Shown: in pieces, positions 8,967 through 18,006 of the stretch
Position numbering within the stretch: position 1 is the stretch's first letter
How the letters are laid out: each line of letters starts with the position of its first letter
Assembly (NCBI RefSeq): GCF_039778605.1
Contig: NZ_CP156060.1
Location: 1,922,001-1,986,000, forward strand
Direction of reading: 5' to 3'
From: Flavobacterium sp. WV_118_3
GTDB lineage: Bacteria; Bacteroidota; Bacteroidia; Flavobacteriales; Flavobacteriaceae
Length of the DNA stretch: 64,000 nt
Notes under the pieces: model-generated
Seen by the model: only the letters and a program-made list of their open reading frames with translations
What the model was told of the DNA's origin: nothing
The model's database searches: none
Position numbers and translations under genes: made by a program

Positions 8967-8995
8967 CTTTATTCTTTATTCTTTATTCTTTATTC
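8963..8995. repeat. Heptamer repeat ATTCTTT, about five copies
   Basis: Tandem copies of ATTCTTT run directly into the stop codon of the collar gene and end at the hairpin. It is the same 7-bp period as the longer tract at 9534-9655. Confidence 0.85.
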
Positions 8996-9507
8996 TATTC
9001 ACTTCCGGCATAAATAATATAATTGATCACATAATAGGGTTGCATGGTGTTATGGTAAGCGTCACCGCCTTCATAATCCGTACCGTACAATCTTCTGTTA
9101 AGATCCGACTCTGTTTTAAATGGTATATCGGAGTCATCACTCCCCTTAAAACTCCTACTGTGCAATCCAAAATTACCTCCGTAGATAGAATGTCTGTGTC
9201 TTGGCATTTCGTTAACCTTTAATTGGTGTTGGTATTCTCCTCCTGTTTTTCCCAACGCCCAATAGGTTGCATTTCCAAAATTAGGAGACGTTCCATCCGA
9301 TTGCTGACTGTTAACGGTTCCGGAACCAATCAAGGTTCTTCCAGCAAAATTTGGAGTATAACCTCCTAATAATTCTCGTAACGTTTTATAATGTCCTGGT
9401 ATTTCACTTCCGTCACATTTCAACCATCCATCCGGTATTAAAGCATCATTAAAAACAAAGGGCAATATCGTTCCCAACGGAACCTGCGTAAAATCATTAA
9501 TTTTCAT
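8995..9507 (-). CDS. Phage tail-collar domain protein
   Basis: The 170-aa protein has the tail-collar (microcystin-dependent protein-like) layout: VPLGTILPFVF, DGWLKCDGSE, a Y-TPNFAGRTLIGSG strand, GKTGGEYQHQL, a MPRHRHS histidine motif and a C-terminal MQPYYVINYIIYAG. The conserved histidines of such domains usually bind metal at the trimer axis. It has no signal peptide, unlike the collar protein at the other end of the locus. It sits between the S74 protein and a repeat-rich terminator region. Confidence 0.85.
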   Translation of the reverse strand: MKINDFTQVPLGTILPFVFNDALIPDGWLKCDGSEIPGHYKTLRELLGGYTPNFAGRTLIGSGTVNSQQSDGTSPNFGNATYWALGKTGGEYQHQLKVNEMPRHRHSIYGGNFGLHSRSFKGSDDSDIPFKTESDLNRRLYGTDYEGGDAYHNTMQPYYVINYIIYAGSE

Positions 9508-9533
9508 AGTATCTTGTTTTGATCATTAATATA

Positions 9534-9655
9534 GTCTTTCCTCTTTCCTCTTTCCTCTTTCCTCTTTCCTCTTTCCTCTTTCCTCTTTACTCTTTACTCT
9601 TTACTCTTTACTCTTTCCTCTTTACTCTTTCCTCTTTACTCTTTACTCTTTCTTC
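9534..9655. repeat. Polypyrimidine heptamer tract, about 17 copies
   Basis: About seventeen tandem heptamers of CTTTCCT or CTTTACT fill the space between the S74 gene and the second collar gene. On the coding (minus) strand the tract is pure purine except for single T residues. The two unit types are grouped in blocks, as expected from slippage. Being intergenic it cannot shift a frame, but it could change spacing or RNA structure upstream of the collar gene. Confidence 0.9.
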
Positions 9656-9661
9656 TTTTTA

Positions 9662-10552
9662 TTATTTTACAGCATCGTTTTCGGCGACCACCGGTAGTAC
9701 TAATTTCTCTATTGCCTTTAGACGATCGTTTGTGGTTTGCTGTTCTTTTTCCAGTTTGCTTACCGTCTGAATCAGGTTTGTGTTTTTGGCTTCCAGCATT
9801 TCAATGCGCTTTAACAGGGCCTGAGTCGCGCTTACATTTAGCATGGCTATCGCTTCGTAATCCACCGAATGGAAATCGTGTACTTCTTTTCCGTAAACAA
9901 AAACGCTTCCTTCTTTCGTACAATTCACCCGAATCCCCTCTTTGCTGATCGCCTGTATATCGGTGAGCATTGTTTCGCGACTAAAAACCAATTTGATTTT
10001 GTCGCCAACAGCAAGGTCTTTTGTGGGTACCGATATCCAGCCGTTTTTAAGGGTACTTAACTGATAAACATTGGGAATAACCTCTGTTAGTTTCGTATTG
10101 ACAGCAAGCGGATATACTTGTTCCACCTGTTGTGCAATGACTTTTTTATAAACCTGATTGCCTCGTTGTACCGAATCGATCATTTTATAATCCGTTATCT
10201 CAATTTTGGAAAGGATGTCAAGATCACGGGCAGTATTACTTACGCCCAATATCTTTTTAATACGCGCATCCGATACCACATTAAATTGTTGTGCCGTGAC
10301 GCCATCGGTTGCATAAATCGAATTTTTTACCGTTCCCGAGTCCAGAATTTTAGAGGTTCTGTAACCGTACATAAACATGCCGTTCGCATTAGTGCTTTGT
10401 TCTCCGGAAACAACCAATTTGGCTTGTATAGGTGTAGACGTGCCAATTCCCACATTGCCATTCGGAAGAATTTTCATGGCTTCCGTTTGCGCCTGCATCG
10501 GATTCGATAGGATAACAAGGAGGGTTCCCAATAACCAATAGTTTTTTTTCAT
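9662..10552 (-). CDS. Secreted tail-spike-like protein with S74 chaperone domain
   Basis: A signal peptide (MKKNYWLLGTLLVILSN, ending MQAQ) is followed by a cassette, MKILPNGNVGIGTSTP, also found in the collar protein at 24337. Residues about 110-180 contain VVSDARIKK, DILSKIEITDYK and VIAQQVEQVYPLAV, the peptidase S74 intramolecular chaperone domain; the Ser of SDARIK would be the self-cleavage nucleophile and the Lys its partner. The C-terminal ~60 residues form a coiled coil (LLKRIEMLEAKNTNLIQTV). Such domains trimerise tail spikes. A beta-sandwich-like segment between them is not recognised. It lies 28 bp after the coathanger-like gene. Confidence 0.85.
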   Translation of the reverse strand: MKKNYWLLGTLLVILSNPMQAQTEAMKILPNGNVGIGTSTPIQAKLVVSGEQSTNANGMFMYGYRTSKILDSGTVKNSIYATDGVTAQQFNVVSDARIKKILGVSNTARDLDILSKIEITDYKMIDSVQRGNQVYKKVIAQQVEQVYPLAVNTKLTEVIPNVYQLSTLKNGWISVPTKDLAVGDKIKLVFSRETMLTDIQAISKEGIRVNCTKEGSVFVYGKEVHDFHSVDYEAIAMLNVSATQALLKRIEMLEAKNTNLIQTVSKLEKEQQTTNDRLKAIEKLVLPVVAENDAVK

Positions 10553-10580
10553 GGTAGGTATAATTTAGATATGAGTTGTA

Positions 10581-12623
10581 TTAATTTGCTGTTTTACAAT
10601 TGAGCTGTGCGCCTTTGGTTACGGTAAATCCCGGTTTAAAAGAAATGCTTCCGCCAGAATTAAGAATCACGTTTACAGATGGTGCTACTGTAATTCCTTC
10701 GACCGTAATGCTATTGGTGGCGCGGTAAACCGTATTCGTTTTTAAATTCGCCTGATTGATAACCGCATCGTTTTGGGCAACTTTAGTAGCCGTAACCGCT
10801 ATCAGATTCGTAGCTGTAGCCGTATATAAGGTTCCATCCGGAGCCAAAACCATATTTTTCTTGGTATACCCGATAGTCGGATTGATAGCCATTGCAAAGG
10901 CATTCGGATTGTCACTATCGTTTTGAAAGCCCAGTATCATTTTGGGCGTGCTGTACGGATCGGTAGCATAAATACGCGATGACGCATCGGTGAGTACTAT
11001 CGAGGCAGTATTCAACGTTGCCGATTTTTCGAAGACCTCAGCTTTATTCAGTTTCTCATTATACTTTGCTAATTTCGATTGGAATACCAAAAACACATTG
11101 GATTCGGCATCGATCACCGGTTGCGAAATTCCGGTGTTCTCCGAATTTCCGGAAGTTATAAACTGAGTTCGGGCAATCGCTCCTTTTTCGTCGATATCAA
11201 AGACAAAAAGCTGGTTACTGTTGTCGAAGCCATTCAACACAAAAACACGGGTATTGTCCTGAACCACCGGTGCCGGAATATAAAAATTAATATCGTTCTG
11301 ATAGCCCGCTAAAACCGCATCGGATGTAGCCAGTGTGCTTCCGTCCAAATTATCCAATACCACCAGTCGGCTCTTTTTCTGTTGGGTATCGACCACAATA
11401 AAGAAGGATTTGCTCTCGTCCGGACTTAGCGAAACCGGGCCACAAAGTTCATTGGCTTTCGGTGTATATTTCCAACGTATTTTTAATTGCGGATACGCCG
11501 ACAGTGCAACAATTCCTATATCGGAGGGCAGGTAAAGCGTTCCGTCATATCCGATAGTCGCATTATTGTTGATCGTTGTCAGTTGTTGATTGGTGATCTC
11601 CGATAGTTTTTTTTCCAGTAGCTTATTTCCGCTATTGTTTAAATCCAAGATGCTCAGTTTTCCGGATTTGGAAATATAATACATACGGCCCTGCTCATCG
11701 ATTAACGGCCATGATTTGGCAACATCGTCTACTCCTTGCTGCCATAAAACATTTCCTTTCGAATCCAATTGTTTTACGTTAAAAACAGTCGGTGTTCCGG
11801 TAGTTTCCTGCGTAAATACTAGCGGTAAATTTTTATAGATCGCAAGGGCGCCCGTGGGACCGATTTCCTGCAGGTACCCGCCACCATAGGGAAGTATACG
11901 GGTTTGCGCTTCCTGAACATAGGTATTGCTTTTCCAGTTTAGCAGGCTATTGTGCTGCATGTTTCCAAGCGACTGCGCCCAATCTTCCCGAAACGGATAC
12001 GGATCGATTTCGTAGTTCACCAGCAATTTTGGTTTTTTGGAAAAATTGAAAGATGATTCTGCGGTTTTAGAAGAGAAAAAGCGGGTATCCTGTCCTTTCT
12101 CCGGCGATCGTGCCGCGAGGGATAAAATACCGTCCGGCAGAAAATCGGCTACCGGTTTTAACGATCCCGGGAACTTGAGTTTCATCGCTATCGATGTGGT
12201 ACTCTTCCGAACCTCAGCCCGACCTACAGGACCTTCCGCATTATTGCTTAAAATCGCCCAGCTTAATTTCGGATCGCTTAAACTTGTTTCGTTTCCGGTC
12301 CATCCGTTGGTGCCTTTTAAAGCCGTTATCGTCTGAACCGAAAAATCAGACATCTTATCATTGGGCATGTTGTACAATTTCAGATTCAGGGTCATAACCT
12401 TGGCATTGGCCGGCAAATTGTTACAGTCAAATTTAAAAAAAGACTTATGGGTTTCGTTTCCTTTGTCATCGGCTGCAACCCGTAAATCGCCATTGCCATC
12501 CGCTTGTAATGCCATGTCAATTTGCGGCAATACAACGGTATGCTTGGATTGCGCCAACAGTCCCTGCGGTTTTGTGAGCAGTAATAATACTGCAAGAATA
12601 TAGCTATACCTTATTTTTTTCAT
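10581..12623 (-). CDS. Secreted CBM96-like / beta-propeller / coathanger-like protein
   Basis: The ATG at 12623 is chosen because it opens a signal peptide (MKKIRYSYILAVLLLLTKP, ending LLAQ); an open frame upstream to 12755 overlaps the preceding gene. Residues about 30-210 resemble the DNRLRE/CBM96 domain (KSFFKFDCNNLP, NLKLYNMPND, KPKLLVNYE). The middle part is a PQQ-type beta-propeller with repeats such as GRMYYISKSGKLSILDL, GTLYLPSDIGIVAL and SNVFLVFQSKLAKY. The C-terminus (ITVEGITVAPSVNVIL, then ISFKPGFTVTKGAQL) matches the 3-coathanger stack of Bacteroidetes surface proteins. It is likely an envelope or extracellular binding protein. It follows the Kelch-like gene by 23 bp. Confidence 0.7.
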   Translation of the reverse strand: MKKIRYSYILAVLLLLTKPQGLLAQSKHTVVLPQIDMALQADGNGDLRVAADDKGNETHKSFFKFDCNNLPANAKVMTLNLKLYNMPNDKMSDFSVQTITALKGTNGWTGNETSLSDPKLSWAILSNNAEGPVGRAEVRKSTTSIAMKLKFPGSLKPVADFLPDGILSLAARSPEKGQDTRFFSSKTAESSFNFSKKPKLLVNYEIDPYPFREDWAQSLGNMQHNSLLNWKSNTYVQEAQTRILPYGGGYLQEIGPTGALAIYKNLPLVFTQETTGTPTVFNVKQLDSKGNVLWQQGVDDVAKSWPLIDEQGRMYYISKSGKLSILDLNNSGNKLLEKKLSEITNQQLTTINNNATIGYDGTLYLPSDIGIVALSAYPQLKIRWKYTPKANELCGPVSLSPDESKSFFIVVDTQQKKSRLVVLDNLDGSTLATSDAVLAGYQNDINFYIPAPVVQDNTRVFVLNGFDNSNQLFVFDIDEKGAIARTQFITSGNSENTGISQPVIDAESNVFLVFQSKLAKYNEKLNKAEVFEKSATLNTASIVLTDASSRIYATDPYSTPKMILGFQNDSDNPNAFAMAINPTIGYTKKNMVLAPDGTLYTATATNLIAVTATKVAQNDAVINQANLKTNTVYRATNSITVEGITVAPSVNVILNSGGSISFKPGFTVTKGAQLNCKTAN

Positions 12624-12646
12624 AATCTTTCTTTTAAATTGGTACA

Positions 12647-14491
12647 CTAGGTTAAAATTAAAGTCCGACCTGTGGCTACCGGTACCCAGTAATACAAATC
12701 GGAATAGGTTATTCCCAAATCTCCTTCGTTGGTGAATACCATATACCATAAGCAACCTTTAAAAAAGGCTGTGACGATCTTGGAATCTTTTGTAGTTGCA
12801 AAGCTTTCTACACCGGCTGACGTATCCATCTGATTGCTACCATATTTACCGTTATTTAACGTTACTCTGTAAAAATATTTCTTCTTGTTTTCCTGTTCCT
12901 GATAGCCGCCCAGTAAAAAAATTCCGGTGCTATCTACTGTATCTTTACCTAAAAAGGCCAAACCGGACGATAAATACGAATTGTTATTGATGGTTAGTGG
13001 GGTAATTAAAGTCCAGTTATTTTTATCCCATTTCCAGATATCAGATGTCTCGGTTCCTCCTATTTCCGAAAAACCACCGCCAATCCATAACACCGTTTTG
13101 TTTCCGGTCGCATCCAACTCGGTCGCAATTCCATTTAAACATCTTACTTTCCACGGCATTTTTACAGGATTGGTTTGGTTGGGATTTACGCTTCCGTTTA
13201 AACCAATATTATCCCATACTTTACCATCGCCCGATACCCAAATATCGTTTAAAGCCCCGCCCCATTCATTTACACCACCCATCATCCAGATTTTATCCTG
13301 ATCGCCATGCGGAAAAATAGCGCACGAATGTCCCATACGGGAATCCCATGGTAAATTATCGATAACGGTTACTCTGGATTCGCTTTCGGCATCCAGAGTA
13401 ACAATAGCAACCGCATTAGCGGATTCCATCGGTTTAACATAGCTACCTCCTATAAAAAACAGGCGTCCGTGTAACTCTCCCGCACTTTTCATATGCAATA
13501 ACGGTGCGGTTGCAAAAGGTTTTAGCTTGTTTTTTTCGGTATCAGAAAGTGTTATGCGATGCCAATTATCCGAAAAGCCTTCGTTGGTATTGGTATATCC
13601 GATATGATCAATCTGAGTTTTATTATTTTCCGTTTTTAGCATTAAGCTATATAGATAAGCGGCATCTTGTCCGGTGCAAAAATTACCAATCTTATAAGCC
13701 GCATACATTCCGGTTGGGTTCGCATTCGAATATAATTTCGATTCTCCTAAAGCACGGACCAATATTGTTTTGGTTACCGAAACAGTACCCATTTGTACTT
13801 CTAAAGTATACGAATGGTCTCCATTCGCGATATTGGCTATCGTATAGCTTCCTGTTTCGTCTGTGCCACTTTTGAGTTCTGCCAGTCCTTCTCTTACAAT
13901 ATACCGGGATCCTTTTATCTGCCACGATACCGTAACCGGTGCGTTGCGTTGTACCACGGTTTGATCCGCATCAAACGCAATGATCTCTGGTTTGGCTTCT
14001 TCGGCGATTACCGTAAAAGGAAGGGATACCAATGGTTTCGGATCGGTTGGATCGTTTTTATCTTTAAAGTTTAGTTGTAAGGTAGTCGATGGTGTTGTAA
14101 CCGTACATTTTGCCGCTCTGATTTTTACGATCAGATAGGTATAAACATCATCATAGTCTCTCGGAAAATTATATATTCGTTTTCCCGGGTTGTTGTTATC
14201 GTATGAAAATTCACAGATTTTTACCGGAAAAGTCGTTGTTTTGTTTGCGTCGTCCGTTTTGGCCCAGAGCTCACAGCTTAGTTTTTTTAAATCGGCTGCC
14301 GCGACCAGAGTATCTAAATTTTCAATCGTAAAAACACCCATCAGTAAGATGGCCTTTTTTTCGTCCTGAGCGATCATTATATCCAACGCCAGTGCTTCTC
14401 CATTCGTGACCGAGTTGCTGCTACCGGTAGTTACATATCCCATATTCTTATCGTTTAATTGTTCGTTTTTAAATTGCTTAGGCGTAGCCAT
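12647..14491 (-). CDS. Kelch-like beta-propeller protein
   Basis: The N-terminal third has a beta-sandwich segment with an Ig-like strand pattern (PEIIAFDADQTVVQ, VTVSWQIKGS). The rest contains Kelch-like blades: GRLFFIGGSY, DKIWMMGGVNEWGGALNDIW, TVLWIGGGFSEIGGTETSDIW and GIFLLGGYQE, each with the double glycine. No signal peptide is seen. Two starts are possible: ATG 14491, which overlaps the preceding gene by 37 bp, or ATG 14443 (MGYVTT), which leaves an 11-bp gap and has the usual A-rich leader. The second may be the true one. It should be a protein-binding scaffold. Confidence 0.65.
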   Translation of the reverse strand: MATPKQFKNEQLNDKNMGYVTTGSSNSVTNGEALALDIMIAQDEKKAILLMGVFTIENLDTLVAAADLKKLSCELWAKTDDANKTTTFPVKICEFSYDNNNPGKRIYNFPRDYDDVYTYLIVKIRAAKCTVTTPSTTLQLNFKDKNDPTDPKPLVSLPFTVIAEEAKPEIIAFDADQTVVQRNAPVTVSWQIKGSRYIVREGLAELKSGTDETGSYTIANIANGDHSYTLEVQMGTVSVTKTILVRALGESKLYSNANPTGMYAAYKIGNFCTGQDAAYLYSLMLKTENNKTQIDHIGYTNTNEGFSDNWHRITLSDTEKNKLKPFATAPLLHMKSAGELHGRLFFIGGSYVKPMESANAVAIVTLDAESESRVTVIDNLPWDSRMGHSCAIFPHGDQDKIWMMGGVNEWGGALNDIWVSGDGKVWDNIGLNGSVNPNQTNPVKMPWKVRCLNGIATELDATGNKTVLWIGGGFSEIGGTETSDIWKWDKNNWTLITPLTINNNSYLSSGLAFLGKDTVDSTGIFLLGGYQEQENKKKYFYRVTLNNGKYGSNQMDTSAGVESFATTKDSKIVTAFFKGCLWYMVFTNEGDLGITYSDLYYWVPVATGRTLILT

Positions 14492-17400
14492 CCTTCGTAC
14501 ACCTGTTGTTTGGTAAATCCGGAAATCTGTTTATTTTTTCCTTCGGCCAAAGCGGCATCGTTTTGCCAGGTGCTAACATCCGACTTATGGGTCCATTTCC
14601 AATTGGCATTAATTCCCGCTGGTATCGGAATATCAGGGGCCACTTTTTCGGCTATAAAAGGCGCTACCCGAAACCCAATATCCAGTTGCGATAACAAACG
14701 CCCCGAATTATGGTTGAATAACTCCACATACTTTGTGGGCAGAATCCCGGTTGCGAAATGTACTCCGGCCGAAGGTAGCATCAATAGGGTGGCTTTAACC
14801 GGCTCCTGATTCAGGTTTAGTTTTAATACCGTCTGCTTCGCAAAAAAGGAATCCGAATCACTAAACGAAAACTCCGGTGCATTGGCGATTGTATGAAATA
14901 CATCCGTATCGGTATCGGTAAAATAGCCGATTACGCCATTTTTATCCATATCATTATCGCCAATCGTAAGCGGAAATTTAACCGTTTCGATATGTCCCGT
15001 ATCCCTTTTACCGGATTGACTCCATCGTTGATCATAATACGGAAGTCCCAACGTTTCCAAGCCTACCGAACAACGCACTAAAGCTAAGGGTTGCCCATAT
15101 AGCAAGGCCGAGGTTGTATTTTGTAAAGCCGCATTCCCCGTGGCCTTTACACTCACTTTATACGCCAGGTCCATAATCCCCGTAGCCCTGCTTCCGCTAT
15201 TGAGTGTTTTGAGTAGCTTTTCCAACTGCGGATGTATCGTTTCCGGAATTGAATTGCCGCCCGGAAAGGGTTGTTTGATAAGCTTTAATCCTTTATTTTG
15301 GGTAAGATCCGAGGTTATTTGCAATAGGCATATTTCATTTCCGTCTCCGTCATATACTAAGATATTATTGTCCAGATAATTGGGTACCAGCCATCCTAAA
15401 ACGGGGTTGTCCATTTTTCCCGTATCCTGATACAGAATAGTGTCGCTTGCATTTAACCAATGAAATTGCAAACGGGAAGGCTGAATGATTCGTGGCGGCA
15501 ACGGAATGCTCCTACCCGACTGATCATCGCCTTGCAACGTAACCGCACAGGCAATATCAGGATTAGCATTATCGTTTTCGACGATTACTTTTTTAACCTG
15601 ACCAAACGCATCGACAATCGAAAGGTTTTTGATGATAATAGCCCCCGAACGCAACGGATTAAAAGCCGTAGCATCCGCGCCCTTGCTATTTCCGGGATCA
15701 CATCCCAGTTTATAGCCATCTTCCCCGATTACGTTGAGTTCGTTCCGGTCGATCTGATATTCCGTTTCAAAATTATAATCAGGGTCACTGTTATAGTGAA
15801 AAGGAGGCAATTGAATATCGGTGCGCTGCATCAGTAAATTTTTATGCAAACCACTTAAAGCCTGTGCAATCAGGTTCAGTTGCCCGTATTTATTGACGAT
15901 TGCCTCCGGAACCGTTTTTTTCAGGTTGGCAAATACCGAATTTGAAAACGGACTTATACCGCTAATGCCAATAGGTTCTCCCTGTTCTTTTGTTGTTTGC
16001 TTTTTAAAATACAGCCCTTCTTCCAGTTTCCATTTTGCCGTATCTTCCATAAGATCCAGATTATTGATATCCGGATTATTGGATCTATATTCAATATCCC
16101 AGACCATAAACAGCGGTGTCCAAGCCTGTTCCCATTGGGTAATGGCAAAACTTTCGTGCGCTTTTTCGGTTTCCCGGTATTCCGGTTTCGATTGTACTTC
16201 GATCACTTTTTGACCAAAAGCTTTGATAACAGCACTGGTTTTGTCTTTTCCATCTCCCAGTTGTGCTTCGATATAGGCTTGCAACGCGATATCCACAGCA
16301 AGCGAGTGATCCAATAACAGTGTTTCGGATACCAGTGCTTGTATTGCTGTAAAAGGTAATTTCGGATGTTGCAAGGCATCTACATCCGGAACGCTAATTT
16401 TAGTAGCCGGAATAACTACCGGAATGCTGGTGTCGTTATACGGAACATCGAGATAGAGCTTTGTGAGCAACTGCGCTTCCTGTCGACAGTTTATTTCTTT
16501 ATCCATGGCCTGAAAAGCCGGTTTTTCGGTAGTACCGATGCCCGATCCGCAAAGCAGTAAAACCGGATCATTAGGTTCCCAGAAACGATCTTCAAGGGTT
16601 TCTTTTAGTTCAAATTCCGGATTTTCTCCTGCTAACTCCGGATATTGTCGTAAGTTAACCGTTGCCTGTTGGATTTCCCGATCCAATACATCGGCTTCTA
16701 CTTTTTTACTCACCAACTCATCCAGCAGGTTGGTTCTGGAGCTTATGTAATCAAAGTTTGGAACCGTATAATCATTTACGGTTTTATAGGCTTGTTTGTA
16801 CCACAGAAAGTAATATTCCTGTTGTAGTCGTAGGATTTCCTGTTTGATTTGATTACAGCTGATCTGCGTTGCATTTAAGGCGTTCAGTTCCTTTAGAATC
16901 GCGCTGTTTTCCGGGAAATGCGGTCGATCGTCCTGTTTGTCTTCGAGGGCTTTATCGGTTGCCTCTACCCGGGTGATTTCCCAGATCGAACCTCTGTTTT
17001 TAGGCGTAAAGCCTCTTTTATGAATTTCAGTCTGAATGGATTTCAGTCCCGGTTCGTTTTTACTATCTTCCAGAAATTGATATTGCAAAGCATTTAACAG
17101 GGTTTCCACTCCCGGTTTTTCAACCGCACTGCTTTTGATAATCTGGGCGCTTAACGATTCAATGGCGGTATTGCCCACATATACTTGTACGCCTCCGTCC
17201 GGAACGCCACTTTTTAATTCGCTGTTCCATTGGATACTGTGGATGGCGGCATGTAGTAAACTGGATTCCGGATAGGTTTCGGAATCGCATTTCCATTGTT
17301 GTTTAAACCAATCCTGTGTTCTTTTCTGGCGAATCTGTTCGTTTGTTGCCGTTGCTTCGTTAAAATCGAAAGGGGTCAACGGATCCATAATGGGATCTGT

Positions 17401-18006
17401 ATACCAACCGGTAACGACGTAGGTAACCGTACAATCGGAAGTGATGTCGGCCATATCATCGTGGAAACCAAATACATTTTTGCTGCTTTGGTATAACGAC
17501 GCAAAATACGGGTTTACAGCACCCACTCCGGTTAAAACAGGCGGTGTGGTAGTCTCTTCATAGGCCACCGACCATTCGACTGCTTTTCCGAGGTTGTTAA
17601 AATCCAGTTTATCGTCGTGTAGCGTTACCCAATTGGGTGCGGGTTTATTATTTTTGATAGTATTCTTTTCGTCGCTTTTAACGATCCACATCCGGGATTC
17701 CATGTTTTGGATTCCTTTGTCCGTTCGGATTCGGATCACCATCCACCGGTTGGGCACATACGGAAATTGCACGTCTTCCCCTTCGTTTATAAAAGCGTGT
17801 TTTAAAGCTTTGGGTAAGGTCCAGTGCAGGTGGATTCCTTTTTGGAGTGCTACTGTTTTGTCGGTATCGGGTTGTAAGACATTCCCCAGAATACTTTGGT
17901 TGTATTGTTGTAATTGCGGACCCAAATCCATACAATCGTTTTTATCGCTCCCCAGGGCCAGAGCTTCCATATACAGGGGTACAAAAAGTCTGGAAGTATT
18001 ACGCAT
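14455..18006 (-). CDS. Very large protein of unknown function (1183 aa)
   Basis: I cannot name a family. The start overlaps the end of the preceding gene by 8 bp, showing translational coupling. The N-terminus has conserved-looking strings such as RLFVPLYMEALALG, GIHLHWTLPKALKHA and FPYVPNRWMVIRI. A helical, heptad-like segment lies at about 370-450, and late in the protein come MLPSAGVHFATGILPTKYVEL and WKWTHKSDVSTWQN. There is no signal peptide or membrane segment. Its neighbour at 17999 contains strings of the same flavour, and I believe similar pairs occur next to DUF6603 genes in other phyla; that is from memory and needs a search. It may be a structural or scaffold protein. Confidence 0.6.
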   Translation of the reverse strand: MRNTSRLFVPLYMEALALGSDKNDCMDLGPQLQQYNQSILGNVLQPDTDKTVALQKGIHLHWTLPKALKHAFINEGEDVQFPYVPNRWMVIRIRTDKGIQNMESRMWIVKSDEKNTIKNNKPAPNWVTLHDDKLDFNNLGKAVEWSVAYEETTTPPVLTGVGAVNPYFASLYQSSKNVFGFHDDMADITSDCTVTYVVTGWYTDPIMDPLTPFDFNEATATNEQIRQKRTQDWFKQQWKCDSETYPESSLLHAAIHSIQWNSELKSGVPDGGVQVYVGNTAIESLSAQIIKSSAVEKPGVETLLNALQYQFLEDSKNEPGLKSIQTEIHKRGFTPKNRGSIWEITRVEATDKALEDKQDDRPHFPENSAILKELNALNATQISCNQIKQEILRLQQEYYFLWYKQAYKTVNDYTVPNFDYISSRTNLLDELVSKKVEADVLDREIQQATVNLRQYPELAGENPEFELKETLEDRFWEPNDPVLLLCGSGIGTTEKPAFQAMDKEINCRQEAQLLTKLYLDVPYNDTSIPVVIPATKISVPDVDALQHPKLPFTAIQALVSETLLLDHSLAVDIALQAYIEAQLGDGKDKTSAVIKAFGQKVIEVQSKPEYRETEKAHESFAITQWEQAWTPLFMVWDIEYRSNNPDINNLDLMEDTAKWKLEEGLYFKKQTTKEQGEPIGISGISPFSNSVFANLKKTVPEAIVNKYGQLNLIAQALSGLHKNLLMQRTDIQLPPFHYNSDPDYNFETEYQIDRNELNVIGEDGYKLGCDPGNSKGADATAFNPLRSGAIIIKNLSIVDAFGQVKKVIVENDNANPDIACAVTLQGDDQSGRSIPLPPRIIQPSRLQFHWLNASDTILYQDTGKMDNPVLGWLVPNYLDNNILVYDGDGNEICLLQITSDLTQNKGLKLIKQPFPGGNSIPETIHPQLEKLLKTLNSGSRATGIMDLAYKVSVKATGNAALQNTTSALLYGQPLALVRCSVGLETLGLPYYDQRWSQSGKRDTGHIETVKFPLTIGDNDMDKNGVIGYFTDTDTDVFHTIANAPEFSFSDSDSFFAKQTVLKLNLNQEPVKATLLMLPSAGVHFATGILPTKYVELFNHNSGRLLSQLDIGFRVAPFIAEKVAPDIPIPAGINANWKWTHKSDVSTWQNDAALAEGKNKQISGFTKQQVYEGWLRLSNLKTNN

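Noticed and set aside
10581..12755. A longer reading of the coathanger-like gene starting at 12755
   Set aside because: The extra 44 residues overlap the preceding gene and lie before a clear signal peptide starting at 12623.
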